From the NCBI GenBank assembly GCA_049647585.1, contig JBARXY010000039.1, positions 1 to 64,000 on the forward strand: 64,000 nucleotides of DNA. The letters are read 5' to 3'. The stretch is from JAGQSZ01 sp049647585 (GTDB taxonomy: Bacteria; Actinomycetota; Acidimicrobiia; Acidimicrobiales; Microtrichaceae). A model generated the notes under the pieces. It saw nothing but the letters and a program-made list of their open reading frames with translations, ran no database searches and was not told where the DNA came from. A program made the position numbers and the translations under genes. Positions 1 to 8,604 of this stretch are shown here, piece after piece. Position 1 is the first letter of the stretch, and every line of letters begins with the position of its first letter.

Positions 1-29
1 CCTATAGGTATTCGAACGACAGCCAGAGT
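1..29. repeat. Partial copy of interspersed palindromic element, cut by the window edge
   Basis: The first 29 bases read as the right half of the element seen complete at 41815-41866. Both share the 12-base core CCTATAGGTATT, followed by an arm containing GACAGCCAG here and GACATCCAG there. The left arm would lie outside the window. It precedes the DUF559-type gene. Confidence 0.6.
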
Positions 30-96
30 GCGGGGATTCCAGGGCGGGCTCGGATCCCCGTGGATTCTTGCGTCCCTTCGGCCACGCTTGGACCTC

Positions 97-1008
97 ATGC
101 ACCCAGCAATCGCGGGACTCACGTCCACCCAACTCGGCCTGGTCACCCGAGACCAACTTGCCAAAGTCCCACTCAGCTCCAGCAACGTCCTGCACCTGGT
201 GGCATCGGGCCGACTTGAGTGGATGACACCTCGGGTGCTGATTCTCGTCGGCACGCCGGTGACTCAACACGCCCTGGCGTTGAGTGCTGTTCTCGATTCC
301 GACGGAGTTCTCTCCTCACGAAGTGCCGCCGCTTTGTGGGGCGCCCCTGGGTACAAGCTCCTCCCAGCCCACGTCACACGATGCCGAGGCGGTCGGGTCA
401 GGAAAAGTCACTCCGGAGTCATTCATGAGCTACGTGAACTGCATGACGGACACAAGACCACCTACATGAATATCCCGGTGCTGAGGCCGGCACGGGTTCT
501 GTTTGATCTGGCCGCCACCGAACACCAGCTTCGGGTCGAGCGCACACTTGACTGGATGTGGTCTCGCCGTCTGGTGACGATCCCGGCTCTTGATCGAACA
601 CTGGAACAGGTGGCTGCCAGGGGTCGCAAGGGAGTCGCCGCCATGCGGGAGCTGATCGAAGCGCGGCGGGGCCTTCCACCGGTAGGGAGCAACCTGGAGA
701 CTCGCTTCCACGAGGTCGCCAAGCTCAGCAACCTGCCGCCTTTCGATCGGCAGGTGGACCTTGGTGACGAGCAGGAGTGGCTCGGACGCGTCGACTTCGT
801 GTCCACCACCCGGCTGTTGGTGATCGAGGTCGATTCCGAGATCCACCACTCGGCGCTGTCGGACCAGAAGCGGGATGCCAAGCAGCGGCAGCGACTTGAG
901 GACGTTGGATTCATGGTCCGGGTGCTCCGCGAGGACGATCTGTTCCACCAGCGGGCCCGCACTATTGGATATCTGCGCTCCTGGTACAACGAAGCGAGAC
1001 CCCGGTAG
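97..1008 (+). CDS. DUF559-type nuclease-fold protein with AbiEi-like N-terminal wing
   Basis: About 303 aa. The first ~50 residues resemble the winged-helix N-terminus of AbiEi/DUF4095-type regulators (LTSTQLGLVTRDQLAK). The C-terminal third has the DUF559/Vsr-like fold signature: D233 (RVDFV), then E244-V-D246 in VIEVDSEIHH, then D-x(3)-R. This is a divergent PD-(D/E)xK endonuclease core in which the final Lys position is Asp. Such proteins are common in actinobacteria and their function is unproven; a DNA-cleaving or type IV toxin-antitoxin role is only inferred. No partner gene is adjacent. The ATG at 97 was chosen over an upstream TTG at 28 because the conserved region begins there; no clear ribosome-binding site is seen for either. 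Confidence 0.7.
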   Translation: MHPAIAGLTSTQLGLVTRDQLAKVPLSSSNVLHLVASGRLEWMTPRVLILVGTPVTQHALALSAVLDSDGVLSSRSAAALWGAPGYKLLPAHVTRCRGGRVRKSHSGVIHELRELHDGHKTTYMNIPVLRPARVLFDLAATEHQLRVERTLDWMWSRRLVTIPALDRTLEQVAARGRKGVAAMRELIEARRGLPPVGSNLETRFHEVAKLSNLPPFDRQVDLGDEQEWLGRVDFVSTTRLLVIEVDSEIHHSALSDQKRDAKQRQRLEDVGFMVRVLREDDLFHQRARTIGYLRSWYNEARPR

Positions 1009-1010
1009 CC

Positions 1011-1055
1011 CCGACACAACAAGGCCCGGCACAACAAGGCCCGGCACAGCACGGC
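1011..1055. repeat. 15-bp tandem repeat, three units, just after a stop codon
   Basis: Units at 1011-1025, 1026-1040 and 1041-1055 (consensus CCGGCACAACAAGGC) differ at one to three positions; a decayed fourth follows to 1070. The array starts two bases after the stop codon of the DUF559-type gene. It is one of several short duplications at gene ends in this window. Confidence 0.85.
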
Positions 1056-1141
1056 CCGACGCAAGTCCGACCCCGCTAACTCAGTGTCCACGGCTGAAGG
1101 GTAAGCCCACGGTGGGCTGTCGTTCTCGACTCTTCTGAGAT

Positions 1142-1191
1142 GAATTGGCTGTCGCCAAGGCACCCATGTGTATCTCGACGACAGCCAATTC
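1142..1191. repeat. Interspersed palindromic element (complete copy)
   Basis: Perfect 13-bp inverted arms GAATTGGCTGTCG (1142-1154) and CGACAGCCAATTC (1179-1191) flank a 24-base centre containing CACCCATGTGTAT. The TGGCTGTCG/CGACAGCCA arms and the ACC-AT-GTAT centre match the elements at 1-29 and 41815-41866. It lies in the 345-bp gap between the DUF559-type gene and argJ. Apart from this element and the 15-bp repeat, I see no gene or RNA in that gap. It could fold in RNA as a terminator-like hairpin but has no T-tract. Confidence 0.75.
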
Positions 1192-1353
1192 GGTTAGGGA
1201 CGGTCAGCGCCAGTGGCTGAGCGCTCTGGATCGATGACCAGGGTGAGGTGGGTTGAATCGCACTGGGCTTCTTGAGGGCTCTGGGTAAGGAGGATCGCTC
1301 GGGTCTTGCGTGGGTTGATGCGACTTGGGCTGGATCAGTGCGAGAATTCAGCG

Positions 1354-2544
1354 ATGTTGCCAGTAGATCTTCCCCGCGGATTCGGAGCCTACGTAGCCAA
1401 CGTGGGGATAAAGGATCTGACAGACGATTTCACCGTCGTGGCCTCCCAGGTTCCCTGTAATTCCTCCACGTTGTTCACCCGCTCTCGTTTCGCCGGACCG
1501 AGCGTCGTGGTCTCGCGTCGCAACGCCGCGGACCGGCAGTTGCAGGCGGTCGTGGTGGTCTCCAAGAACGCAAACGTCGCGACTGGCGCCGAAGGCCTGG
1601 CCAACGCAGAGGAGCTCTGCTCATCTGTCGCCCGAGCCGTCGGAGTAGCGCCGGATGACGTTCTCGTGACCTCAACCGGAGTGATAGGTCGGCAGTATCC
1701 GATGCAGCTCATCCGGGATCATCTTGCTCCCTTCTCTGCCTCCTCCGAAGATTCGTCTAGCGGACTGCTGCCGCTCGAGCGCCGCAACGCCTTCGACGTG
1801 GCGGAGGCCATGATGACCACCGACACCCACCCGAAAGTGGCCAGCGCCGTTCTCGCCGGCGGAGCCCGAATCGTCGGTGTCGCCAAGGGGGTCGGCATGA
1901 TCGAGCCAGACATGGCGACAATGTTGACCTTTATTTTCACCGACGCACAGATAGCTGCCGACACACTCGATAGGACGTTCCGATCCATCGTCGATCAGAC
2001 GTTCAACAGCCTGAGTGTCGACACCGACACCTCGACCTCGGACACTGCAGCCGTTCTGGCCAACGGTCTGGCGGGCGAGGTGGACCTGGGCGAATTCGAA
2101 TCCGCTCTGAGCGCGGTTTGTCTGGACCTGACCCGTCAGTTGGCCCGCGATGGCGAAGGTGCGACGAAGCTCCTGGTTGTCGAGGTCGACTCGGCCAGGG
2201 ACGACACGCAGGCCAAGCGCGTGGCCAAGTCGATCCTCAACTCGCCGCTGGTCAAAACCGCTGTCCATGGCGCAGACCCGAATTGGGGTCGGGTCGCGAT
2301 GGCGATCGGAAAATGCAGCGACGACACAGATATCGACGAGTCGAGGGTTCGGATCCGCTTCGGTAGCGAGGAGGTGTACCCGGCGCAGGTGGACGACAAC
2401 GGACTCGCCGAACTGGAGGAATACCTGAAGGGTGACGAGGTCCTGATATCGGTCGGTCTGGGCATCGCGGAAGGTACCGCAACGGTCTACGGATGCGACC
2501 TCTCGGACGGCTACGTCAGAATCAACGCCGACTACACAACCTGA
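1354..2544 (+). CDS. argJ: Bifunctional glutamate N-acetyltransferase / amino-acid acetyltransferase (ArgJ)
   Basis: About 396 aa. ArgJ transfers acetyl from N-acetylornithine to glutamate (and can use acetyl-CoA) in the cyclic arginine pathway. The proprotein self-cleaves before the nucleophilic Thr. The cleavage signature GMIEPDMATMLTF is present, with Thr189 (codon at 1918) as the nucleophile. Typical family features follow, including the TSTGVIG segment, NSLSVDTDTSTSD, and the ADPNWGR motif near residue 310. The ATG at 1354 gives the normal N-terminus (PRGFGAYVANVGIK); an upstream in-frame TTG at 1306 would add 16 atypical residues. No other arginine genes flank it, so argJ stands alone here. 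Confidence 0.95.
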   Translation: MLPVDLPRGFGAYVANVGIKDLTDDFTVVASQVPCNSSTLFTRSRFAGPSVVVSRRNAADRQLQAVVVVSKNANVATGAEGLANAEELCSSVARAVGVAPDDVLVTSTGVIGRQYPMQLIRDHLAPFSASSEDSSSGLLPLERRNAFDVAEAMMTTDTHPKVASAVLAGGARIVGVAKGVGMIEPDMATMLTFIFTDAQIAADTLDRTFRSIVDQTFNSLSVDTDTSTSDTAAVLANGLAGEVDLGEFESALSAVCLDLTRQLARDGEGATKLLVVEVDSARDDTQAKRVAKSILNSPLVKTAVHGADPNWGRVAMAIGKCSDDTDIDESRVRIRFGSEEVYPAQVDDNGLAELEEYLKGDEVLISVGLGIAEGTATVYGCDLSDGYVRINADYTT

Positions 2545-2602
2545 CTTCAGCTGAACCCGCACAGAATGTCGGGCCGCTTCGATTGAGCGGCCGGATTACG
2601 TT

Positions 2603-3889
2603 TCAGCCGACGACACCGTGGACGATCAGACGAGCCAGCAGGTCGGGGTCGACTCCCCAGCCTTGAAGAGCCACAGCCGGATCAGAGCCGATGTATGCAG
2701 GTGTGACCGCTCCCGCGGGCGTGCGACCGAAGCGCGGTGCAGGCGCCGGCTGAGGAACTCCGGCGACCGAAGGGAAAGACCCTCTTTCGATTGCCTGAGG
2801 GTGGGCAGGGGCCTCGCCCATGTTCAGTACCGGAGCGACACAAGAATCGGTCCCGGCGAATGCCTCTACCCAGTCGTCGCGGGTACGGGTACGAATAACG
2901 TCCTCAAAATGTCGGCGTAGCGTTGGCCAGTTGGCTGTGTCGTGCTGGTCGGGCAGCACTTGATCTGTCAGCCCCAGCCCTGTCAGGAGCTGCGCGTAGA
3001 ACTGCGGCTCCATGGCAGCGACGGAAAGCCACTTTCCGTCGCTGCACTCGTAGACGTCATAGAACGGCGCTCCTGAGTCGATCAGGTTGGCTCCGCGCTC
3101 CTCGGACCAGAAGCCGGAGGACCAGGCGCCGAACAGGGGAGCCATCAGGAGCGCCGATCCATCAACCATCGCGGCATCGACTACCTGCCCCCGGCCACTC
3201 GATCCGCTGGCCGCTGCATCCCCAGCTGCTCCGCCTGCTCCATGTGCTCCATGTGCTCTGCCGAGTCCACGCTCGACCAGCGCAGCAAGAATTCCCATAG
3301 CGAGCAGCATGCCTCCACCGCCGAAGTCCCCCACCAGGTTGAGCGGAGGGGTCGGGGGCTGGCCTGCCCGTCCGATGTGGGCGGCGGCACCGGCTATGGC
3401 TAGGTAGTTCAGGTCGTGGCCCGCCCGGGATGCCAGTGGACCGTCCTGACCCCAGCCCGTCATCCGCCCGTAGACAACAGACGGGTTGACCTCCCAGACA
3501 TCCTCGGGGCCCAGACCGAATCGTTCGGCCACCCCCGGGCGAAAGCCCTCGATGAGTACATCGGCACCAGCAGTCAGGCCGAGCACGAAGTCGGAACCTT
3601 CGTCGGACCTCAGGTCAACGGCGACACCCAGTCGGTTGCGGTTGAGAACGTCCCAGCCGTTTGGCGTACCCAAACCATGCTCGTCTCCGGGACCCTCGCC
3701 CATGTCCTCGGGTAGCTCGCCGTCGTCTCCGGCGACATTGGCGGCGGTTCTGCCCGCGCCGGGGCGATCGATGCGAAGGACGTCGGCACCCAGATCCGCG
3801 AGGACCATGGCACAGAAAGGAGCCGGACCCAGGCCTGCGAGTTCGACCACTCGCAGGCCATTGAGTGGCCCGGCTCTATTCACTTTCAA
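2603..3889 (-). CDS. Alpha-methylacyl-CoA racemase (AMACR/Mcr), CaiB/BaiF family
   Basis: 428 aa, class III CoA-transferase fold. His158 (RAGHDLNY) and Asp188 (NLVGDFGGGG) lie 30 residues apart, as in the catalytic His/Asp pair of mycobacterial Mcr. This points to epimerising (R)/(S)-2-methylacyl-CoA esters rather than moving CoA. The likely role is in catabolism of branched or sterol side chains. A low-complexity insert (RAHGAHGAGGAAGDAAASG) near residue 212 is coded by short DNA repeats and is unusual for the family. The + strand across this region codes nothing credible. Start is the ATG at 3889. Confidence 0.88.
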   Translation of the reverse strand: MKVNRAGPLNGLRVVELAGLGPAPFCAMVLADLGADVLRIDRPGAGRTAANVAGDDGELPEDMGEGPGDEHGLGTPNGWDVLNRNRLGVAVDLRSDEGSDFVLGLTAGADVLIEGFRPGVAERFGLGPEDVWEVNPSVVYGRMTGWGQDGPLASRAGHDLNYLAIAGAAAHIGRAGQPPTPPLNLVGDFGGGGMLLAMGILAALVERGLGRAHGAHGAGGAAGDAAASGSSGRGQVVDAAMVDGSALLMAPLFGAWSSGFWSEERGANLIDSGAPFYDVYECSDGKWLSVAAMEPQFYAQLLTGLGLTDQVLPDQHDTANWPTLRRHFEDVIRTRTRDDWVEAFAGTDSCVAPVLNMGEAPAHPQAIERGSFPSVAGVPQPAPAPRFGRTPAGAVTPAYIGSDPAVALQGWGVDPDLLARLIVHGVVG

Positions 3890-3891
3890 CT

Positions 3892-3945
3892 GACTCGGTA
3901 CGTTCTACCGACTCAGTACGCTCTGTTGACTCAGTCAGCGTCGAC
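3892..3945. repeat. 18-bp direct repeat, two units plus a partial third
   Basis: GACTCGGTACGTTCTACC (3892-3909) and GACTCAGTACGCTCTGTT (3910-3927) are followed by GACTCAGTCAGCG (3928 onward). The third copy runs into the stop codon of the PKD protein at 3931-3933. The array fills the short gap between the PKD gene end and the AMACR start. Confidence 0.75.
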
Positions 3946-6273
3946 AACAGACCAGTTGAGCGTGTAGGGCTGGATCAGATCCGGGAAGTCGCCGAGCTTG
4001 AACCAGCTCATCGTCGAACCGGCGCTGGACGGTGTGCTGGTGCCACCGATGCCGCCGAGGATCGGAGTGGCGACGTTGACGTTCGCACCCGTATCAGTCA
4101 CCTGGATCTCGCCGACCCATAGTTGGAAGATCCAGAAGCGCTGGATACTGACGTTGATGGTTGCCGTGCCGCCCTTGGTCCCAGCGATCTCAAGTCGACC
4201 GCTCACTGAGGAGACACCGAAGCTGTCGCGCTCGATCTTCAGGTTGCCGAGTCCGCTTCCGCTGTTGGCGTAGCTGACCGACCCGTTGAACGACACCGAG
4301 ATGGTGTCGTCACCAACGGGTTCCACAGGCTTGGGTGTGACGGTTACCGTTGTGGACGCGGTGCTGACGTCGCCGGTCGTGTCGGTCACTGTGAGCGTCG
4401 CGGTGAAGGTGCCGGCTTGGGTGTAGATGTGGCTGGCCGAAACGCCGGTTGCGCTACCACCGTCACCGAAGTTCCATGCGTAGGTGCCGGGGCCTTCGTC
4501 GACCGTGGAGGTTGCGCCACTGAACGCAACGTTGAACGGCACCTGGCCGACGGGAGAAGCCGGAGTAGTGGCAATCCTTGCGACAGGAAGAATCGGTTCG
4601 CCCGGATCTACCGGAGCCTCGGTGACTGTGACCGACACGCTGGCGGTATTGGCATCTCCGGTGGAATCAGTCACCTTGAGCGATGCCGAGTAGGTACCCG
4701 GGGTCATGTAGACGTGGTTGGCGGTGACGCCGGTGGCGGTCCCACCGTCCCCGAATGTCCACTCATAGGTGCCGGGCCCCTCTTCGACAATTGAGGTGGC
4801 TCCGCTGAATGCCACGTTGAACGGGGCATCACCAGTGGGGGTCGTGGGAGTGGTCACGATCTTTGCGGTGGGTATCACCGGCTCGGTCGGGGCGCTGCTG
4901 ACGGTGACGACAGTTGTCGTCGAGTTGGAGACGTTGTTGGCGTCGGTCACCTTGAGCGATGCCGTGTACGTGCCAGCCGACGTGTAGGTGTGTGACGCAG
5001 TCGAGCCGGTGGCGGTCCCTCCGTCACCGAAGTTCCAGGCGAAGGTGCCAGGACCGTCGGGAACCGTTGAAGAGGATCCGTCGAAACCGACAGTGAACGG
5101 AGCCTGACCGGTCGGCGAGGCCGGGTTGGTAACTATGTGTGCGGTCGGAGGGTTGGGATTGGTGGGTTCACCGGTAACTGTGACGGTCTTGCTCGTCGAG
5201 GCGGAGTCGCCGTCGGCGTCTGTCACGGTGAGAGTGACGGTGTTGACCCCCAGCTTGGTGAAGGTGTGACTCGGGTTGGCATCGGTCGAGCTCTGTCCGT
5301 CGCCGAAGCTCCAGTTGTAGGTAGCTGGGCCCTTCTTCACATACGAGGTGCTGCTGTTGAAGATGACGTTCCAAGGAGCGTCACCGGTGGTCGGCGAGGA
5401 GGTGAACGCGGCCCTGACGCCTGCCCCCAGAATCGGATTGGTCTGCCCGACGAGAATCGCCGAGTTCTTCCCGAGGGGGGAAGGAAGGTGCATGGTTTCG
5501 TTGATGATCGGGTTGAGATCGAACCAGCCGACCGTGCATCCAGTGGCACCGGGTACAGCGAACGTGTTGTTGACCACCCTGGCGGTGCCGGTCTCGGTTG
5601 AGTAGGGAAGACCGTTGAGGCCGGAGTTCGTCCCGACCGCCGGGACGCGCCCAGTGGTCAGGTCGATCGCGATGGGATTGTTGGAACTGCCGATCATGCA
5701 GCTGTTGGGCAGGTAGTTGCCCCAGAGGTCTCCGGTGAGGAGTGCCCGCATCTTCACGCCGAAGTCCATCGCTCCAGTCAGCGGATTGAGGGTTCCGGTC
5801 GCTGCGGCGGTGGCCTCGAGCTTGACCTGCACAATGGCGGTGGATCCATCCACCGGATGCACCAGCGGTACGTAGTAGATGGGGAAGAAGATGCCGGAGG
5901 TCGGAATGCTGATCGTTCCATCGGCGGCGACGGTCCCGGTGATGGAAACGTTCTCCTTCGGCTGGAACCCTGCTACCAGCTCATTGTCGTCGTCGGATGC
6001 GGGCTGGCCATTCGGGCCTGCAGCACACTGGGCGTCGGCGAGGTCGACCCTGGTGTCACGATCGTTGTCCACACCGTCGGAGCACTGAGGAACAACGCTC
6101 GGCTTCAGGTCCAGATTGAGCATGCTGCCGATGGTGATCTGCCCAGCGGTACCGCTCAGACTGAACGCTCCGGGGTTGTCCACCTTCTGGGCACCAACGC
6201 CGTTCGGCAGTAGTACGGCTGCCAATGTCATGACACCCAGCACCGCTGCAGCGGTACGCCAACTTCGCCTCAT
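3931..6273 (-). CDS. Secreted protein with four PKD domains
   Basis: 780 aa. An Arg-rich n-region and hydrophobic core (residues 1-29, cleavage near GVGA-QK) predict Sec export. Residues ~60-85 carry CSDGVDNDRDTRVDLADAQC, a Cys-bounded Asp-rich motif that probably binds calcium. Four PKD repeats follow (about residues 290-370, 385-465, 473-555 and 567-650), each with the W-x-FGDG core and a closing TVTVT strand. The unique ~125-residue C-terminal domain resembles no family I recognise. PKD arrays usually mediate surface adhesion or polysaccharide contact; there is no catalytic motif. The upstream region shares an 18-bp motif with the other PKD gene (6340-6357). Confidence 0.88.
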   Translation of the reverse strand: MRRSWRTAAAVLGVMTLAAVLLPNGVGAQKVDNPGAFSLSGTAGQITIGSMLNLDLKPSVVPQCSDGVDNDRDTRVDLADAQCAAGPNGQPASDDDNELVAGFQPKENVSITGTVAADGTISIPTSGIFFPIYYVPLVHPVDGSTAIVQVKLEATAAATGTLNPLTGAMDFGVKMRALLTGDLWGNYLPNSCMIGSSNNPIAIDLTTGRVPAVGTNSGLNGLPYSTETGTARVVNNTFAVPGATGCTVGWFDLNPIINETMHLPSPLGKNSAILVGQTNPILGAGVRAAFTSSPTTGDAPWNVIFNSSTSYVKKGPATYNWSFGDGQSSTDANPSHTFTKLGVNTVTLTVTDADGDSASTSKTVTVTGEPTNPNPPTAHIVTNPASPTGQAPFTVGFDGSSSTVPDGPGTFAWNFGDGGTATGSTASHTYTSAGTYTASLKVTDANNVSNSTTTVVTVSSAPTEPVIPTAKIVTTPTTPTGDAPFNVAFSGATSIVEEGPGTYEWTFGDGGTATGVTANHVYMTPGTYSASLKVTDSTGDANTASVSVTVTEAPVDPGEPILPVARIATTPASPVGQVPFNVAFSGATSTVDEGPGTYAWNFGDGGSATGVSASHIYTQAGTFTATLTVTDTTGDVSTASTTVTVTPKPVEPVGDDTISVSFNGSVSYANSGSGLGNLKIERDSFGVSSVSGRLEIAGTKGGTATINVSIQRFWIFQLWVGEIQVTDTGANVNVATPILGGIGGTSTPSSAGSTMSWFKLGDFPDLIQPYTLNWSVVDAD

Positions 6274-6339
6274 TTAAAGAGCTCCCCAGATAGCTATCCG
6301 CCACAGCAGACGGAAAGGTCAACGCCTTATCTTTCTTTC

Positions 6340-6357
6340 AACCTGAACGAGAGTCAA
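6340..6357 (-). promoter_or_regulatory. 18-bp motif shared with the upstream region of the second PKD gene
   Basis: AACCTGAACGAGAGTCAA here and AATCTGAACGAGAGTCAA at 16561-16578 differ at one base. On the gene strand it reads TTGACTCTCGTTCAGGTT, about 67-84 bases before the start of the PKD protein. TTGACT could be a -35 element or the block could be an operator. Sharing of a promoter-proximal motif by two exported PKD proteins suggests common control. Confidence 0.5.
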
Positions 6358-6367
6358 GGGTGACGGG

Positions 6368-7372
6368 CTAGTGGCGCTTCTTGGGGGCCATCTTCTGGGT
6401 CAGGGACGGGTCGCGAACCACCACAGGATCGAGGATCTCGTCGATCCTCGCCGCAAGCTCGTCATCGACGGCGACGTCGAGTGCCCCGACGTTGTCCCGC
6501 AGTTGTTCGGGTTTCGACGCTCCGACAATTGCGGCAGCAACATTGTCGTTGCGCAGAACCCAGGCGACCGCCATCTGTGCCATCGACATGCCGGCATCTG
6601 CTGCAAGGGGGACGAGCTTCTGCACCGCGGTGAGCACGTCGTCGTCAAGGAAGTTCTTAACGAAGGCTGCTCCACCCTTGTCGTCGGTTGCCCTCGAGCC
6701 CTCAGGAACCGGTTCACCGGGAAGGTACTTACCCGTCAGCACCCCCTGGGCTATTGGGGACCACACGATCTGGGACAACCCTGCTTCCCGGCTCGCCGGT
6801 ACGACCTCGTCCTCGATCACCCGCCACAACATGGAGTATTGCGGCTGGTTGGAGATGAGTTGGAGCTTAAGCTCCCGTGCCATTGCAGCGGCTTCGCGGA
6901 TCTGATCGGCGGTCCATTCCGATACCCCCATGTAGAGGATCTTCCCCGCCCGGACCAGATCACCGAAGGTCTCCATCGTCTCTTCGAGCGGGGTCTCGGG
7001 GTCGTAACGGTGGCACTGGTAGAGGTCCACATAGTCGGTGCCCAAGCGGCGCAGCGACCCGTGGATGGACTCGGTGATGTGTTTACGCGACAGGCCTCGA
7101 TCGTTGGGGCCTTCACCGGTCGGGAAGTAGACCTTGGTGAAAATTTCGAGGGATTCGCGGTCCTGGTTGGCAATTGCCCGCCCCAGAACTTCCTCCGCCC
7201 GTGTACCTGCGTAGACGTCGGCGGTGTCGAAAGTGGTTATTCCGAGTTCGAGTGCCGTGTTCACACAATCAATGGCCGCCTGATCCTCGACCTGAGATCC
7301 GTGGGTGATCCAGTTCCCGTAGGCGATGGCACTGACCTTGAGACCTGAACGGCCGAGATATCGAAACTCCAT
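6368..7372 (-). CDS. Aldo/keto reductase, Kv-beta/YghZ-like
   Basis: 334 aa, (alpha/beta)8 NADPH-dependent oxidoreductase of the potassium-channel beta-subunit branch. The catalytic tetrad is intact: Asp49 and Tyr54 (FDTADVYAG), Lys80 (FTKVYF) and His121 (YQCHRYD). The C-terminal GASKPEQLRDN is the usual cofactor-phosphate binding segment. Substrate unknown; such enzymes reduce aldehydes and ketones in detoxification. Its stop lies 10 bases from the conserved motif upstream of the PKD gene, so the two are separate transcription units in tandem. Start ATG at 7372. Confidence 0.92.
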   Translation of the reverse strand: MEFRYLGRSGLKVSAIAYGNWITHGSQVEDQAAIDCVNTALELGITTFDTADVYAGTRAEEVLGRAIANQDRESLEIFTKVYFPTGEGPNDRGLSRKHITESIHGSLRRLGTDYVDLYQCHRYDPETPLEETMETFGDLVRAGKILYMGVSEWTADQIREAAAMARELKLQLISNQPQYSMLWRVIEDEVVPASREAGLSQIVWSPIAQGVLTGKYLPGEPVPEGSRATDDKGGAAFVKNFLDDDVLTAVQKLVPLAADAGMSMAQMAVAWVLRNDNVAAAIVGASKPEQLRDNVGALDVAVDDELAARIDEILDPVVVRDPSLTQKMAPKKRH

Positions 7373-7413
7373 GTCTGCAACCTAGAACAGACGAGAAGTC
7401 CGGGTCGGGCGCC

Positions 7414-8151
7414 TCAATCCTCCACGTCGATCACAAGTCGGGTCGGAGACTCCAAGGTTGTCACTTTGAACGGCCTTTCGCCGGTGGTTCCGACGGCCCA
7501 TGTCAGAACCGATTCGAAGTCACCTGACCGAACCAATTCCTCGATCGGCGAACCGGGTCCCTCGATTCTCTGGGGACCGGAGTAGACCACTTCATAGTCA
7601 ACGCCCGACAGGTCGACTCCGGACGCCGGATTCATCGTCACCAGAAGAATCTTGGCGCCCTTCAGGCTGACCGGCCGGTCCGACGGGTCCTCGGTGAGTG
7701 GCCCCGGGATGTACTGAACTACGTAGCCCGGAACCTTGCCATCGAACTCGAACACGACCCGGTCGAAACCTTCGTGGCTGGCGGCCCGGACGCTCTTGAG
7801 CAGGGAGGTCTCCTGCGCCGGAAACGGCACACTCACCGGAGTCGTGGCCGCACCTTCGAGCGCCGGTTCACCGGAGGGCGACCCTAGCGTCACTGAGGTG
7901 GTGTCATCCCCTGGGCTGGTCGTTGGAGAGGGCGTTGAGGAGTCCTGCTCCGTCGGGTTTCCCTTCCCGGAGTCCGCATCGGTCGAAGACGCGTCACTGG
8001 TCGTGACGGAACCGTTGTCGCTACCGAATAGACCTATCGCGGCAAGGATCGCTCCCACCCCTGCGAGCAGGAACACAGCCAGGAGTGCCAGGATCACGAT
8101 CTTCGTCGTCCGCGACGGTCCTTGTTCCGGCTCCATCTGCGTTCCTTCCAC
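7414..8151 (-). CDS. Membrane-anchored AMIN-like domain protein
   Basis: 245 aa. A basic N-terminus, one transmembrane helix (residues ~17-42), then a Ser/Thr/Pro/Asp-rich linker to residue ~110, then a ~130-residue domain. The domain motifs SHEGFDRVVFEFDG and the closing TRLVIDVED match the AMIN-like beta domain of actinobacterial lipoproteins and cell-wall proteins. AMIN relatives bind peptidoglycan or localise wall enzymes; here no catalytic domain is attached, so an extracytoplasmic binding role is inferred. A second ATG six codons in (8136) is also possible. Confidence 0.8.
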   Translation of the reverse strand: MEGTQMEPEQGPSRTTKIVILALLAVFLLAGVGAILAAIGLFGSDNGSVTTSDASSTDADSGKGNPTEQDSSTPSPTTSPGDDTTSVTLGSPSGEPALEGAATTPVSVPFPAQETSLLKSVRAASHEGFDRVVFEFDGKVPGYVVQYIPGPLTEDPSDRPVSLKGAKILLVTMNPASGVDLSGVDYEVVYSGPQRIEGPGSPIEELVRSGDFESVLTWAVGTTGERPFKVTTLESPTRLVIDVED

Positions 8152-8244
8152 GTACGCCCGGCCCGTCTGTTCGTCCCGGGGTCATCTTGTTCGAGACAAG
8201 TACTACTGGCAATGCTCTACCGATGATGCGCCGAGGGAACTGGC

Positions 8245-8604
8245 TCAGTTCACTCCTGGCTGTTCGCCACTGAACATTTCCGACGTCTGGGAAGCCGCGG
8301 ATTCGTCGCCGGAGCAGAGACCCTCGCAATACTGCTTGATCCGATCTGCAGTCTCTGAAGGAATATCCGGTCGGCATCGGGCCAGGGACTCGACGATGCG
8401 CTGATAGACGTGAAACTCGCTCTCACAGGGTGGGCAGTCGCCCAGGTGCTCTTGGAGCACTGCCCCATTGGCGCTGTCGGTCACCTTGTCCAGAAAATCC
8501 TGGATCAGTTCGTTGGCCTCGTCACAGGAAATCTGCCCCTGCCCGCCGCACATTCCGGACTGTTCCGACAACGGAATGAACTTGTCACCAGGGTTGGTTG
8601 TCAT
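8245..8604 (-). CDS. Zinc-binding anti-sigma factor, RsrA/mycothiol-system type
   Basis: 119 aa. It carries the ZAS signature: an N-terminal Cys (SCDEAN), then H-x3-C-x2-C in LQEHLGDCPPCE. In RsrA these residues hold Zn(II) and form a disulfide under thiol stress, freeing the sigma factor. Extra cysteines in CRPD and YCEGLCSG lie further on. It overlaps the upstream sigma gene by four bases (ATGA), so the pair is translationally coupled. There is no membrane helix, consistent with a cytoplasmic redox sensor. Confidence 0.9.
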   Translation of the reverse strand: MTTNPGDKFIPLSEQSGMCGGQGQISCDEANELIQDFLDKVTDSANGAVLQEHLGDCPPCESEFHVYQRIVESLARCRPDIPSETADRIKQYCEGLCSGDESAASQTSEMFSGEQPGVN

